Positions 18,164-26,248 of a DNA stretch of 64,000 bases are shown here, piece after piece. This stretch comes from Haladaptatus cibarius D43 (lineage in GTDB: Archaea; Halobacteriota; Halobacteria; Halobacteriales; Haladaptataceae). Position 1 is the stretch's first letter, and each line of letters starts with the position of its first letter. Below the pieces are notes generated by a model. It worked only from the letters and a program-made list of their open reading frames with translations, was not told the DNA's origin and made no database searches. Location: NCBI RefSeq assembly GCF_000710615.1, contig NZ_JDTH01000002.1:1852082-1916081 (forward strand), written 5' to 3'. Made by a program: the position numbers and the translations under genes.

Positions 18164-18325
18164 TTATCTTCTCAACGCGGCGATTGCCGTCGCAGGCGTT
18201 GAACCGTGAGCAGATCGACCGGCTGCGTCTTCTGCAATCCACTGGCCATCGGGCGTTTGTCGAACGGTCGCTAGGTCGGCAGGGTTGCGAACCGCGTATT
18301 CGTCGTCGTGATGCTGGAGGTGCAT
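18164..18325 (-). CDS. Small HicB-like hypothetical protein
   Basis: ATG 18325 to TAA 18164 encodes 53 residues. The segment VRQTPDGQWIAEDAAGRSAHGSTPATAIAAL has the strand pattern and G-x-T-x-x-x-A-I ending of HicB-type antitoxin folds and of short haloarchaeal relatives. No HicA toxin gene is adjacent. A TATA-like TATTAG lies about 29 bp upstream and contains the start of AGTTAACAA. It is convergent with the amidohydrolase gene. Function is unknown; similarity is by pattern only. Confidence 0.55.
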   Translation of the reverse strand: MHLQHHDDEYAVRNPADLATVRQTPDGQWIAEDAAGRSAHGSTPATAIAALRR

Positions 18326-18462
18326 GGATGGTAATTAGTAACGCACCTTGTTAACTAATAGCCAGATAAGTATGTAGTAGGGATCGCTTGAACCGCCGAT
18401 TTCGGACGATTTCGGAAGCGCGAGCGAGATGGTATTTAGCAGAGTGACGAGAACGGTTCGAT

Positions 18463-18558
18463 ATGACGCATTCGATTCAGGGCTTTGACCACATCGCGCT
18501 GCCCGTTTTCGACCTCTAACATGCAGTGTCGTTCTATCGGGAAGTCGCACACCGGAGA
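18463..18558 (+). pseudogene. Remnant of a VOC (glyoxalase/bleomycin resistance) family gene
   Basis: ATG 18463 begins GFDHIALPVFDL, the first beta strand of VOC-family proteins. It meets a TAA at 18517-18519 and then continues in frame with HAVSFYREVAH, which is the next conserved block of the same fold (normally A-x-x-F-Y). After about 32 codons similarity ends where the convergent alpha/beta hydrolase gene stops at 18559. Both the stop and the truncation show a dead gene. The junction may mark one boundary of the inserted AT-rich island at 18.5-22.3 kb. Confidence 0.75.
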
Positions 18559-19773
18559 TTATCGGACTGTAGTACACCAGTTGGACACCCACTGGATGAG
18601 GTCGTCCGCTACGTTTGCTTGGGGTTGGCCGGAGTGGCCGTTTTCATCTTCTTCTACGAACAGGTGGTTGAGGTCGTCGAAGAGACGGAACGAAACACCG
18701 TCTTCCGATTTCAACTCCGATTTCCATACTTCGAAATCCTTCTCGGTTGAGATTTGGGCATCCCGTTTTCCTTGTGCGATTCTCACGGGTACATTGAGGT
18801 CGGATGCTGTCTGTACTGGTTCGTAATCAGAGAGGCTATCCCAAAACGAAACGGGGAACTCCAGCAACTCCACGTCATCGTTCCAATCCCGATTACGTAT
18901 TTGTTGATACTCGCCTTCCAAAGACCGTAGTTGACTAGCATCGACCGCGCCCTCATCGGCCAGCGTGCGGTACTGGTCGATAACTACGTCTTCCAATCGG
19001 CGAGCGTTCGCGGCGAGGAGGATACCCCCCTGTGCGTTCGAGCGGCGGATAATCGCCGGAGCGAGCATGCCGCCCAAACTATGCCCAATCACGAAGACTT
19101 CGGAGATGTCCTTACGATTTGCTATCTGATTCACCGCATTAACCGCATCATCCAACACCAAGTTATCTACCGTGCATTCGTTCTCGTTCAGGTCGTAGGA
19201 GTAGGTTCGTTTGTTATATCGCAGCGTCCCGATTGTTTGGGAGGCAAGTCCGTAACCGAGGTCACGAAACGGCTTGTAGGATTCCAATGAACAGTCCATG
19301 TCGTGAGGACCTGACCCGTGAACCAGCACTACACCGGGATACGGTTCTTCCGCGGTCGGCAGTGCGATTTCTCCCGAGAGAGGATATTCGTCACTGCCGA
19401 CGACGACTTGTTCGCAACTGAACCGAGATTCATCGACGTACTCCGGAAGCACCGTCGTGCCCCGTTGCTGCGAAATGTATTGGAGTCCGGAGATGGACTC
19501 GTCTCCTCCCGAAAAAACGATTCGAAGGGTCTGTTGACCATCATCGAACTGCAGTTCCACGTTCCGAATCTGATACGGGTCTGCATCTTGTGTTCGAACG
19601 GTTTCGACAGAATTGAACTCGCCGAGCGTCTCAGTTAATCGAATCCAGTCCGATTCGAGTTTCGAGGAGGGGTACGCCTCTGCGAGGTCGTCGGTAAAAT
19701 AGCGTTCTGCTGTATCAAACTGGTGTTGCTTTAGAGAAGTTACGAAGTTATCAATAATTTGATTCATATTCAT
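18559..19773 (-). CDS. Alpha/beta hydrolase with DUF3887-like N-terminal domain
   Basis: About 404 residues from ATG 19773 (MNMNQIID); a longer start at ATG 19836 is possible but reads as non-protein. Residues 1-100 resemble the DUF3887/SnoaL-like domain (FVTSLKQHQFDTAERYFTDDL). Residues about 120-400 form an S9/dienelactone-type hydrolase with VVLVHGSGPHD, nucleophile Ser232 in IGHSLGG, an Asp in RIAQGKRDAQIS and His in DDLNHLF, so the triad is complete. No signal peptide is seen. It lies 81 bp downstream of the radical SAM gene on the same strand and is less GC-rich than the housekeeping genes, so it probably belongs to that operon, perhaps for peptide processing or self-protection. That role is inference. 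Confidence 0.8.
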   Translation of the reverse strand: MNMNQIIDNFVTSLKQHQFDTAERYFTDDLAEAYPSSKLESDWIRLTETLGEFNSVETVRTQDADPYQIRNVELQFDDGQQTLRIVFSGGDESISGLQYISQQRGTTVLPEYVDESRFSCEQVVVGSDEYPLSGEIALPTAEEPYPGVVLVHGSGPHDMDCSLESYKPFRDLGYGLASQTIGTLRYNKRTYSYDLNENECTVDNLVLDDAVNAVNQIANRKDISEVFVIGHSLGGMLAPAIIRRSNAQGGILLAANARRLEDVVIDQYRTLADEGAVDASQLRSLEGEYQQIRNRDWNDDVELLEFPVSFWDSLSDYEPVQTASDLNVPVRIAQGKRDAQISTEKDFEVWKSELKSEDGVSFRLFDDLNHLFVEEDENGHSGQPQANVADDLIQWVSNWCTTVR

Positions 19774-19854
19774 GTTTTTAGTTGATGAACTACGACGTAA
19801 CCGCTGCTTTAATATTCTATCAGTGAGTGTGTTCAAATAAGTTATAGGGTTCTT

Positions 19855-20907
19855 CTATGCCGTATCTGCGATATTGTCCAGACGTTGTATGATTGCCGGT
19901 TCGTGGTCAACCATGGACTGAGCGTCCCTTTTGATTGTGTCACTCAGGAAGATATCATCACGCACGATGTCTTCTTTGTTCTCTCGAACGTACTCCAAGA
20001 ACTCCTCACGATAGTTTCCAAGCAGGTCGTGACAAGCGTGGCAGATACCGCTGTACTCGCCCTCGACGCCGATTCGCTCCAAGAGCTTTTTCGGGCCAAT
20101 ATTGTGAATTAGCCAATAAATCATATTCTCTTGGCTATTGTGGACAATATCCATAAGCGATTTCTCGTCCAAACTTCCCAACGTCAGGTCGGGAACGTAC
20201 CACTGTGCGTGGCCGCAGCAGGCTTTTATCGTCCCGTCTGGATGGAGTGAAATTGTACTTACGACGTCGGAGCAGCCGGAATCGACGCCATTCCGAGCGG
20301 TCAATTCCGTAACGTCAATCTGGGCACCACGACCGAGTGGTGAAACGGTGTCTTCCAGAATCGTCAACCTATCGGAGTACGCGTCCGGATGTGCGCCAAA
20401 TCGCTCGGTGAGCAAGTCTATCATCGCTTGCGCATCATAGGTTGGGTTTTCGTCCCCGATAATCATGGCAACGGAAGTTTGTTTGAGGTCGCTCTCAACA
20501 GCCGCCTCCACCAAATTCACGATGTTGTCCGGCGGGGCGTACTCCGTGTGAAAGTCGTCGTAGCTGGTGTTAATTTCATCCAGTCCGGCATCAACGAGCT
20601 TCTTAATCATGCTTCTGGCACGCTCCATGTTGTGTGCCCACCAAGCGTTCGTGACGATTCGGGTTCGATAGCCTCTGGATTTCGCCTCTTTTATCGATGC
20701 AAGCAGTTTGTCGAGGTGAAGCGTTACCTCACCTCCGGTGAACACGACGAGCTGTAAGGTATCGAGCTCCTCCGCTTCCTCGAACGCTTGGTCGATATAT
20801 TCATCAGACAGCTCATATTTTGTCTCCGGGCTACTCCCGACACTACAGTGGTCACAAGCGAAATTACACTTGTAATCGAGGAACATGGAGAGAGTGCTCA
20901 CGTACAT
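19855..20907 (-). CDS. Radical SAM protein with SPASM-like C-terminal cysteines (candidate RiPP maturase)
   Basis: A 350-residue radical SAM enzyme. The 4Fe-4S/SAM site is Cys14-x3-Cys18-x2-Cys21 (YKCNFACDHCS), followed by the glycine motif VVFTGGEVTLH. The C-terminal third has five more cysteines (Cys212, 230, 231, 289, 292) around HPDGTIKACCGHAQW and ICHACHDLLG, a SPASM/Twitch-like arrangement for auxiliary clusters found in peptide-modifying enzymes. The start at ATG 20907 overlaps the TAA of the upstream gene by one base (TAATG), so translation is coupled. Pairing with a small-residue-rich partner suggests it modifies that partner's C-terminus. Confidence 0.85.
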   Translation of the reverse strand: MYVSTLSMFLDYKCNFACDHCSVGSSPETKYELSDEYIDQAFEEAEELDTLQLVVFTGGEVTLHLDKLLASIKEAKSRGYRTRIVTNAWWAHNMERARSMIKKLVDAGLDEINTSYDDFHTEYAPPDNIVNLVEAAVESDLKQTSVAMIIGDENPTYDAQAMIDLLTERFGAHPDAYSDRLTILEDTVSPLGRGAQIDVTELTARNGVDSGCSDVVSTISLHPDGTIKACCGHAQWYVPDLTLGSLDEKSLMDIVHNSQENMIYWLIHNIGPKKLLERIGVEGEYSGICHACHDLLGNYREEFLEYVRENKEDIVRDDIFLSDTIKRDAQSMVDHEPAIIQRLDNIADTA

Positions 20908-21431
20908 TACGTGACCCCCACGTATGTTTCGACAGCAACTGCAGCAGCGGCGGTATGAACAGCGCCGACAGTGTTGTAGACACCAACGGCGACGACGGCT
21001 ACACACACTGCGGCGACGGTACATGCTGTCGGCTTAACATCGTTGTCACCGACTGTTCCGTTTATCTCGACGCTATCTTCCACCTCGCGCGCACGTGCAT
21101 TGACGCGGATTATCGACTGCATCTGCTCATCCGTCAAGGAGTTTTCAGTAGACCGTTTCTGGAGGTCAGCGACTTGGTCTTCCTCCAGATACGGGAGGTT
21201 TTTCGGAGTTATCAGACCGGGATTTATCTCCTTTTGGAGGTCGTTAAGATCGGATTTTTCGACGTGGTTCGACCCAACTTCCTCAATCAGTTCTGGTGTG
21301 AATACGCCGTCCATGTGGACGAGCATATTCGTCTGCAGAACTTCATCAACTCCGTGACCAAAATCAAACTCTGATCGCTGAGAAACGCTGTCCGTGTGAT
21401 CTATTTGTCGTGAAGCTTTTACAGCATCCAT
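20907..21431 (-). CDS. Candidate RiPP precursor / partner of the radical SAM enzyme
   Basis: A 174-residue protein I do not recognise. Residues 1-134 are acidic and probably helical, including TPELIEEVG and SLTDEQMQSIIRVNARAREVE. Residues 135-174 change abruptly to a tail made almost only of Ala, Val, Thr and Gly, with Cys137 and Cys143, His159 and two Tyr, ending in YVGVT. A leader followed by a low-complexity Cys-containing core is what a substrate for a radical SAM maturase (for instance thioether or carbon-carbon crosslinks) would look like. The gene overlaps the radical SAM start. A TATA-like TTTAAAA lies about 30-35 bp upstream of the ATG. The tail could instead be a membrane segment. 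Confidence 0.6.
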   Translation of the reverse strand: MDAVKASRQIDHTDSVSQRSEFDFGHGVDEVLQTNMLVHMDGVFTPELIEEVGSNHVEKSDLNDLQKEINPGLITPKNLPYLEEDQVADLQKRSTENSLTDEQMQSIIRVNARAREVEDSVEINGTVGDNDVKPTACTVAAVCVAVVAVGVYNTVGAVHTAAAAVAVETYVGVT

Positions 21432-21700
21432 CGTAAATTTTAATATACAGATGTACTTTTTAAATATATTTAATAATTTCCGACATTTTAAAGAGGATTA
21501 ATTGTTATAAAAATAATTCTGATTTAAAAGAGTGTGTAAATCATCTCGATTTTAGGAGATGAGACAATTTCATGGCGCATAAGGATAGAATATCTAAAAT
21601 AAATTGAGATAAATAAATAAAAATTTTATTGATTTTTTCCTTTATCCGTCAGTATGAAGATCGTAGAAAAATATTTGTGCAATAGTGACTAATATATCAT

Positions 21701-22006
21701 ATGGCCGTAGATCGACTGATACTCACACTCACGAGTGGTCTGTTCGTGGTCGTACTTGGTGCCCTCATCAAATATAAAGGAATGTCCAAGCTGATTGCAG
21801 GATACGACCCGGACGAAGTAGCCGACGAGCAAGGACTGAATAACTTCATTGGAACGAACGCCATTCTCGTTGGAGTTCTCACGATGGTTGTGGGAATCGT
21901 CGACTACCTGGGCGTATTTGAAAATATCGTGTGGATTGCCTTCGGAGTCATCGTCGTCATCTTCGCCGGAAGAATGATTTTCGGCTCGCGCCGATACACC
22001 TACTGA
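21701..22006 (+). CDS. DUF3784-like membrane protein
   Basis: A 101-residue protein with three hydrophobic segments (about 6-23, 51-67 and 73-91). The first loop reads SKLIAGYDPDEVADEQGLNNFIG, which resembles the LIAGY motif of the DUF3784 family of small membrane proteins. An AAAAATATTTG element about 30 bp upstream can serve as TATA box. It is transcribed away from the radical SAM operon and converges on the next gene with a one-base gap. Function is unknown; a role in immunity or export for the peptide locus is speculation. Confidence 0.65.
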   Translation: MAVDRLILTLTSGLFVVVLGALIKYKGMSKLIAGYDPDEVADEQGLNNFIGTNAILVGVLTMVVGIVDYLGVFENIVWIAFGVIVVIFAGRMIFGSRRYTY

Positions 22007-22007
22007 T

Positions 22008-22190
22008 TTATGCAGGTATCTGCATATCGGCCACGAGCGTGTCTCCACAAGAGTGGCATTCGGCGCGAGGTTCTTCCTCTTCATCCTTGCCAGCAACACT
22101 GAATAGCGAGCCACCCATCACTGCCGCAAGTGCAAGAAATGTCTGGAGTACGGTACGCCGATTCACTAATTCAAGTTTTTCTGATTTCAT
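22008..22190 (-). CDS. Small exported protein with a CxxC motif
   Basis: A 60-residue protein with a twin-arginine N-terminus (VNRRTVLQTFLALAAVMGG) and a charged linker (KDEEEEP). It ends with AECHSCGDTLVADMQIPA, half of a zinc ribbon or a redox CxxC. A TATA-like CATATAG at 22217-22223 predicts a leaderless transcript at ATG 22190. The Tat motif resembles that of the interrupted gene at 2655 (NRRNVLQ). It could be a membrane-anchored or secreted small metal-binding protein; function is unknown. Confidence 0.6.
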   Translation of the reverse strand: MKSEKLELVNRRTVLQTFLALAAVMGGSLFSVAGKDEEEEPRAECHSCGDTLVADMQIPA

Positions 22191-22345
22191 TATTATTTTT
22201 ATCTGGCCATCGTACTATATGACCACGTTAATGTAAGTTATTAATTACAATATATCTTTCGTCTAGTTCGCTCAAGATTATAATCTGAACTATCCGCGGC
22301 AAGGCTCACGAGAGAGAGAGTCCACAGAACACATTTCCACCGATT

Positions 22346-23762
22346 TTACTTCTCAACGCCGGTCGATGAGAATTGTACCGGGTCACTGATGACGGCCTGC
22401 TTCCACGTGCCGCGAGTGAACCACAGTCCGGCCCCGATTGCGCCCACGATGTGCCCAATTGCGACACCCAACCAGATGCCAGTCGAACCGAGGCCGAGGA
22501 CGATGGAGAAGTAGTAGACGACGGGAACCCGACAGAGCCACAGCGTCACCATCGAGAACACCATCGCAGTTTTCGTGTTTCCGGCCCACGGTACGCCCCG
22601 ACGAGGACGTGGAACAGACCGATGAAGACGAACTCGATGGTTCGAATTTCGAGATACTCGGATGCGTGGCGAAGCGTTTCGTTTGCGTACTCCGAGCCAC
22701 TGGAAAGGAAGACGCTGACGAGGATGTCCGAAAACGCCAGCGCAACGAAAGCCACGACGACCATTACCGCACACCCCGCTTTTGCAGCCAACCAGACGGC
22801 CTGTTCCGCGCGGTCAACCTTGCCCGCGCCGAGGTTTTGGCCGACAATCGTGTTCGTCGCGCGACCCAGTCCGACCGCCGGGAGGAAAACGAGGGAGACG
22901 ATTCGATTGCCGAGGCCGTAGGCCGCGATAACCGGCGAGACGAAGGTGACGATAATGGCGGTGAGAGTGAGCATCGCCAGCGCGCCGGAGGATTCCTCCA
23001 GCGCACTGGGCGTGCCGATTCGGACGATGTCCCAAACATGAGAAACGTCAGGGACGAGATTTTCGAGTCGGATATCCGGGCCAAACGACGTTCGAAAGAG
23101 GATATAAAGACCGATGACAGTCGCCACACCGCGGGCGAGGACGGTCGCAATCGCGGCCCCCTCAATTCCCATTCCGTCGATTGACCCCCAACCGAAGATG
23201 AACAGCGGGTCTGCGACGACGTTCAACAGGACGCTGACGGTCAGGACTCGCATCAGGAGGCGGGTGTTTCCGTACCCGCGCATGAGCGCAGAGAAGACGT
23301 GAAAGCCGAAGATGAACGGCGTTCCGAGGAACAGCACTCGAAGGTAGTCGGTGGCCAACGGAATGACCGTATTCGCAGTCGCGTCCTGTGCCGGATACAA
23401 CGCCAGCAGTGATTCTGCGAGGAAATAGCTAACGCGCCGAGGACGAGCGACAGAACGCCGACGAACGAAATCGTCTGTCCCGTGACTTCTCCCGCGGACG
23501 TGTCGCTTTCCGCGCCGATGTACTGGGCGACGAGCGTACTTCCGGCGACGGTAAATCCGCCGCTGATGGAGATAATGAGAATGCTAACGGGAAGTGCGAC
23601 ACTCAGGGCACCGACCGCGGGTGCGGAGACGCGCCCGAGCCAGATAGTGTCTGTAATGTTGTAGGCAACTTGCAGGAGTTGCGTGATGATAGTCGGCCAC
23701 GCGAGCTTAAATAGTGGTCGCGAAAGCCGTCCCTCGGTAATCGTATCCTACGTTTCCGTCAC
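22346..23762 (-). pseudogene. Broken MATE transporter gene (three lesions)
   Basis: The region is homologous along its length to the intact MATE gene at 15126-16550 (for example ITEGRLSRPLFKLAWPTIITQLLQV against ITEGGLVRPMFELAW). The likely GTG start (23762) is followed by an in-frame TAG at codon 5. A frameshift occurs near 23435 where LGALA should run into FLAESLLALYPAQD. A second frameshift lies near 22590, one base shorter than the other copy in a G run, where VGAYRG should continue AGNTKTAM. The C-terminal part ends at 22346. With three independent defects a sequencing error alone is unlikely. Confidence 0.85.
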
Positions 23763-23861
23763 TAGTATTCGACAGTATTTGAGGAGATTTCAACGCTTTG
23801 AATTGCGAGTTGTGTAAGGAAATAAAAAGGAAATGTCGCCGAAGAGAGGACGGCGAGCAGA

Positions 23862-24437
23862 CTACGGCGTTTCGTTCGTCTCGACGCTGATGTCGGCCTG
23901 CGGATAGGCCGTACAGGACAGGAAGTATCCGTTGTCGAGTTCGTCGTCGCTAAGCGTGTCGTTGTTGCTGTGAATGACGTCGTCCGGTTCTCCGTCGGCG
24001 ATTTTCGCACCACAGGAGAGACACGACCCTGCGCGGCAGGAGTACGGAAGGTCCCAGCCTTCTTCTTCGCCTGCTTCGAGAATCGTCTCGTTGCTGGCGA
24101 CTTCGATGGTCGAACCCTCTTTGACGTATTCGACTTCGAAGTATTCGACTTCGTCCTCCGGAATCGCTTCGGGGTCGAAGCCAGCGTCCTCTTCCTCGCC
24201 TTCTTCGCCTTCGAGTTCGCCTTCCGCACCGGCACCCACAGCGACCGCACCGCCACCACCGATAGAGCGGTTCATCGGTTCGGGGAAGTCGGTTTCGGGG
24301 ACACTCGCCGCGCGTCGGTCGAGCACTTCTTGGGAAATGTCGTCCGCGGCGCGCCACTTGGTTCCCTTGGTGAAGTGCAGAGCCACTGCGGTGAGCGTGA
24401 GCAGTAGCCCGAGTCCCAGACCCAGTTCGTTTACCAT
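23862..24437 (-). CDS. Membrane-anchored 2Fe-2S plant-type ferredoxin
   Basis: A 191-residue protein from ATG 24437. Residues 4-20 form one transmembrane helix. A long acidic linker rich in Gly and Glu follows. The C-terminal domain is a plant-type ferredoxin with the cluster ligands Cys134, Cys139, Cys142 (SCRAGSCLSC) and Cys175 (FLSCTA). It would hold an electron-transfer domain at the membrane; polarity is uncertain, but a cytoplasmic domain is likely. The partner is unknown. The frame is open further upstream without protein-like sequence, so the helix start is preferred. Confidence 0.88.
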   Translation of the reverse strand: MVNELGLGLGLLLTLTAVALHFTKGTKWRAADDISQEVLDRRAASVPETDFPEPMNRSIGGGGAVAVGAGAEGELEGEEGEEEDAGFDPEAIPEDEVEYFEVEYVKEGSTIEVASNETILEAGEEEGWDLPYSCRAGSCLSCGAKIADGEPDDVIHSNNDTLSDDELDNGYFLSCTAYPQADISVETNETP

Positions 24438-24556
24438 ATGGCGGAAGCTACGGAACGGTGGTTTAACAGCATTGTGATTGACGGGTGGAAACGGAGTGAC
24501 GGTCGCTCGACCAGCAATCGAATCATTCCATAGAATTAACAGTCGTGGCGAGACGA

Positions 24557-24721
24557 ATGTTGAAAATGGCGACTCCGGCCGAGGCTGTGAGTGTGTTGGT
24601 CGCACTTGAGTTCGTCGTCGTGTCCGCGATAGTGCTTGTCTTGGTTCCGCTCGAAGCGGCGTTCTCGATTATCCCGCTTCTTTTAGTCTTCCTCATTGCG
24701 CTTCATCTGTATCGTTCGTGA
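24557..24721 (+). CDS. Small hydrophobic membrane protein
   Basis: ATG 24557 (or in-frame ATG 24566) to TGA 24721 encodes 54 or 51 residues. After MATPAEA nearly all residues are hydrophobic, giving two segments (VSVLVALEFVVVSAIVLVLV and a second ending LHLYRS) with a short break at PLEA. It is divergent from the ferredoxin and convergent with gnd. The strong membrane-protein pattern and a clear start support coding, but there is no recognised family. Confidence 0.5.
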   Translation: MLKMATPAEAVSVLVALEFVVVSAIVLVLVPLEAAFSIIPLLLVFLIALHLYRS

Positions 24722-24753
24722 GTCATTCTCGTTTCACTCGTCGCTCGCGGAGA

Positions 24754-25647
24754 TTACTCTCGCTTGACCTCGTGCCGACCGAAGCCATATCGAAGTCGAT
24801 TGGCCAACCGCCGCGAGAATCGGCCTTCCGACCGACTGTCGAATCGCTCGCCGAGGGCTTGGTAGATAAGCGGAACCGGAACCTCCTGTTCTAACGCTTC
24901 CTGCACCGTCCACGTCCCGGTCGAACCACCTGCGATGTGGTCGGCCACGTCGCCCAAATCGGTGCCCTCCTCGCGGAACGCTTCCTCACAGAGTTCGAGA
25001 AGCCACGAGCGGATAACCGCGCCGTTGTTCCACGTCCGGGCGACTTTCTCCAAATCGAGGTCGTATCGTCCCTCGTGGAGCAGTTCGAAGCCCTCGCCGT
25101 AGGTCTGCATCAGCGCGTACTCGACGCCGTTGTGAACCATCTTGACGTAGTGCCCCGAGCCTGCTTTGCCCATTCTGTCGTGGCCATCCGAGCCGGTCGC
25201 GACTGCGTCGAACACGGGAACCAGTTCGTCGTAGGCCCACTGCGGCCCGCCGACCATTAGCGAGAAGCCAAGTTCTGCTCCCGCCGGGCCGCCGCTGGTG
25301 CCGCAGTCGAGATACGCCGATTCCGTGGTTTCTGCACGTCGAACCGAGTCCTCGAAATACGAGTTCCCGCCATCGACGACCACGTCGTCCTCGTCAAGGA
25401 ACGGTTCCAAATCCTCCAGCGCGGCATCCACGGGTTCCCCGGCGGGCACCATCAGCCAGATTCGCTTCTCGTCGCCGAGTTTCTCGGCGAGGTCAGCCAC
25501 CGAATCGGCGGGTTCCGCACCCGCCGACTCTGCTGATTCGACCGCCTCCTCGGAGATGTCGTAGGCGACGATGTCGTGTCCCGCATCGAGCGTTCTGTCC
25601 ACTACGATTCGACCCATGCGCCCCAGTCCGATGACGCCCAGTTGCAT
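24754..25647 (-). CDS. gnd: 6-phosphogluconate dehydrogenase (decarboxylating)
   Basis: A 297-residue short-form 6-phosphogluconate dehydrogenase that converts 6-phosphogluconate to ribulose 5-phosphate. The Rossmann motif GVIGLGRMG opens the protein, DGGNSYFEDS is the substrate loop, GTSGGPAG binds substrate, and the catalytic Lys lies in YVKMVHNGVEY. The short form and the Asp-ending second strand (VAYDIS) suggest NAD+ use, as in haloarchaea with an oxidative pentose phosphate route. Confidence 0.92.
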   Translation of the reverse strand: MQLGVIGLGRMGRIVVDRTLDAGHDIVAYDISEEAVESAESAGAEPADSVADLAEKLGDEKRIWLMVPAGEPVDAALEDLEPFLDEDDVVVDGGNSYFEDSVRRAETTESAYLDCGTSGGPAGAELGFSLMVGGPQWAYDELVPVFDAVATGSDGHDRMGKAGSGHYVKMVHNGVEYALMQTYGEGFELLHEGRYDLDLEKVARTWNNGAVIRSWLLELCEEAFREEGTDLGDVADHIAGGSTGTWTVQEALEQEVPVPLIYQALGERFDSRSEGRFSRRLANRLRYGFGRHEVKRE

Positions 25648-25697
25648 GGCAGTAGGTGCTGGTGGGGGAGAGGTAGGGGTTGCGGTTCGAGTTCAGT

Positions 25698-26120
25698 TTA
25701 TGCTGTTGTCGTTGTAGCAGGAACGTACACCGCGTGTTTGCTGTAGATGTACGCCGCGATGGAACCGTTTCCGAGCAGTGTCACGAAACCGCTCGGACTG
25801 CCGAACCAGAGCGCAACCAAGCCGACCAGCGCGCCGAGAGCGAACATCACGACGGCGAACCCCCACGCCCACGTTTTCGCTCGAAACAAACCGTAGTAGA
25901 TAGGAAATTTTGCGAAGAGAAACGGCGAGAGAACGAGGAGGCCAATCTCGGCAACTGACGGCGGAATCACCGTTACCGAGAACAGCAGTGCGAAAACAAA
26001 GGGATCAACGACCAGCGCCAGCACGCAGATAGCTTCGATGTATTTCGGCGTCGGCGCACCACAATCACGGCAGAGTTTCGCACCGTCGCGGGTACTCGCG
26101 CCGCATTCTTCGCAAGACAC
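25698..26120 (-). CDS. Zinc-ribbon membrane protein
   Basis: A 140-residue protein whose N-terminus is a zinc ribbon (CEECGASTRDGAKLCRDCGAPTP, two CxxC pairs) followed by about three to four hydrophobic segments. The ribbon presumably faces the cytoplasm. It lies 128 bp downstream of another zinc-ribbon membrane gene on the same strand (26249-26584). Function is unknown. Confidence 0.7.
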   Translation of the reverse strand: MSCEECGASTRDGAKLCRDCGAPTPKYIEAICVLALVVDPFVFALLFSVTVIPPSVAEIGLLVLSPFLFAKFPIYYGLFRAKTWAWGFAVVMFALGALVGLVALWFGSPSGFVTLLGNGSIAAYIYSKHAVYVPATTTTA

Positions 26121-26248
26121 GTGACAATCTGTGGACAGAGGCTACTTCAAAATAGGGGTTCGGAGGAATCTAAAACCGGGATTCAAAACCGACGCTTTTG
26201 CGTGAGCAGGTAGAGGAGAATACCCCCGTTGAGAACCAATTTGGCGAC

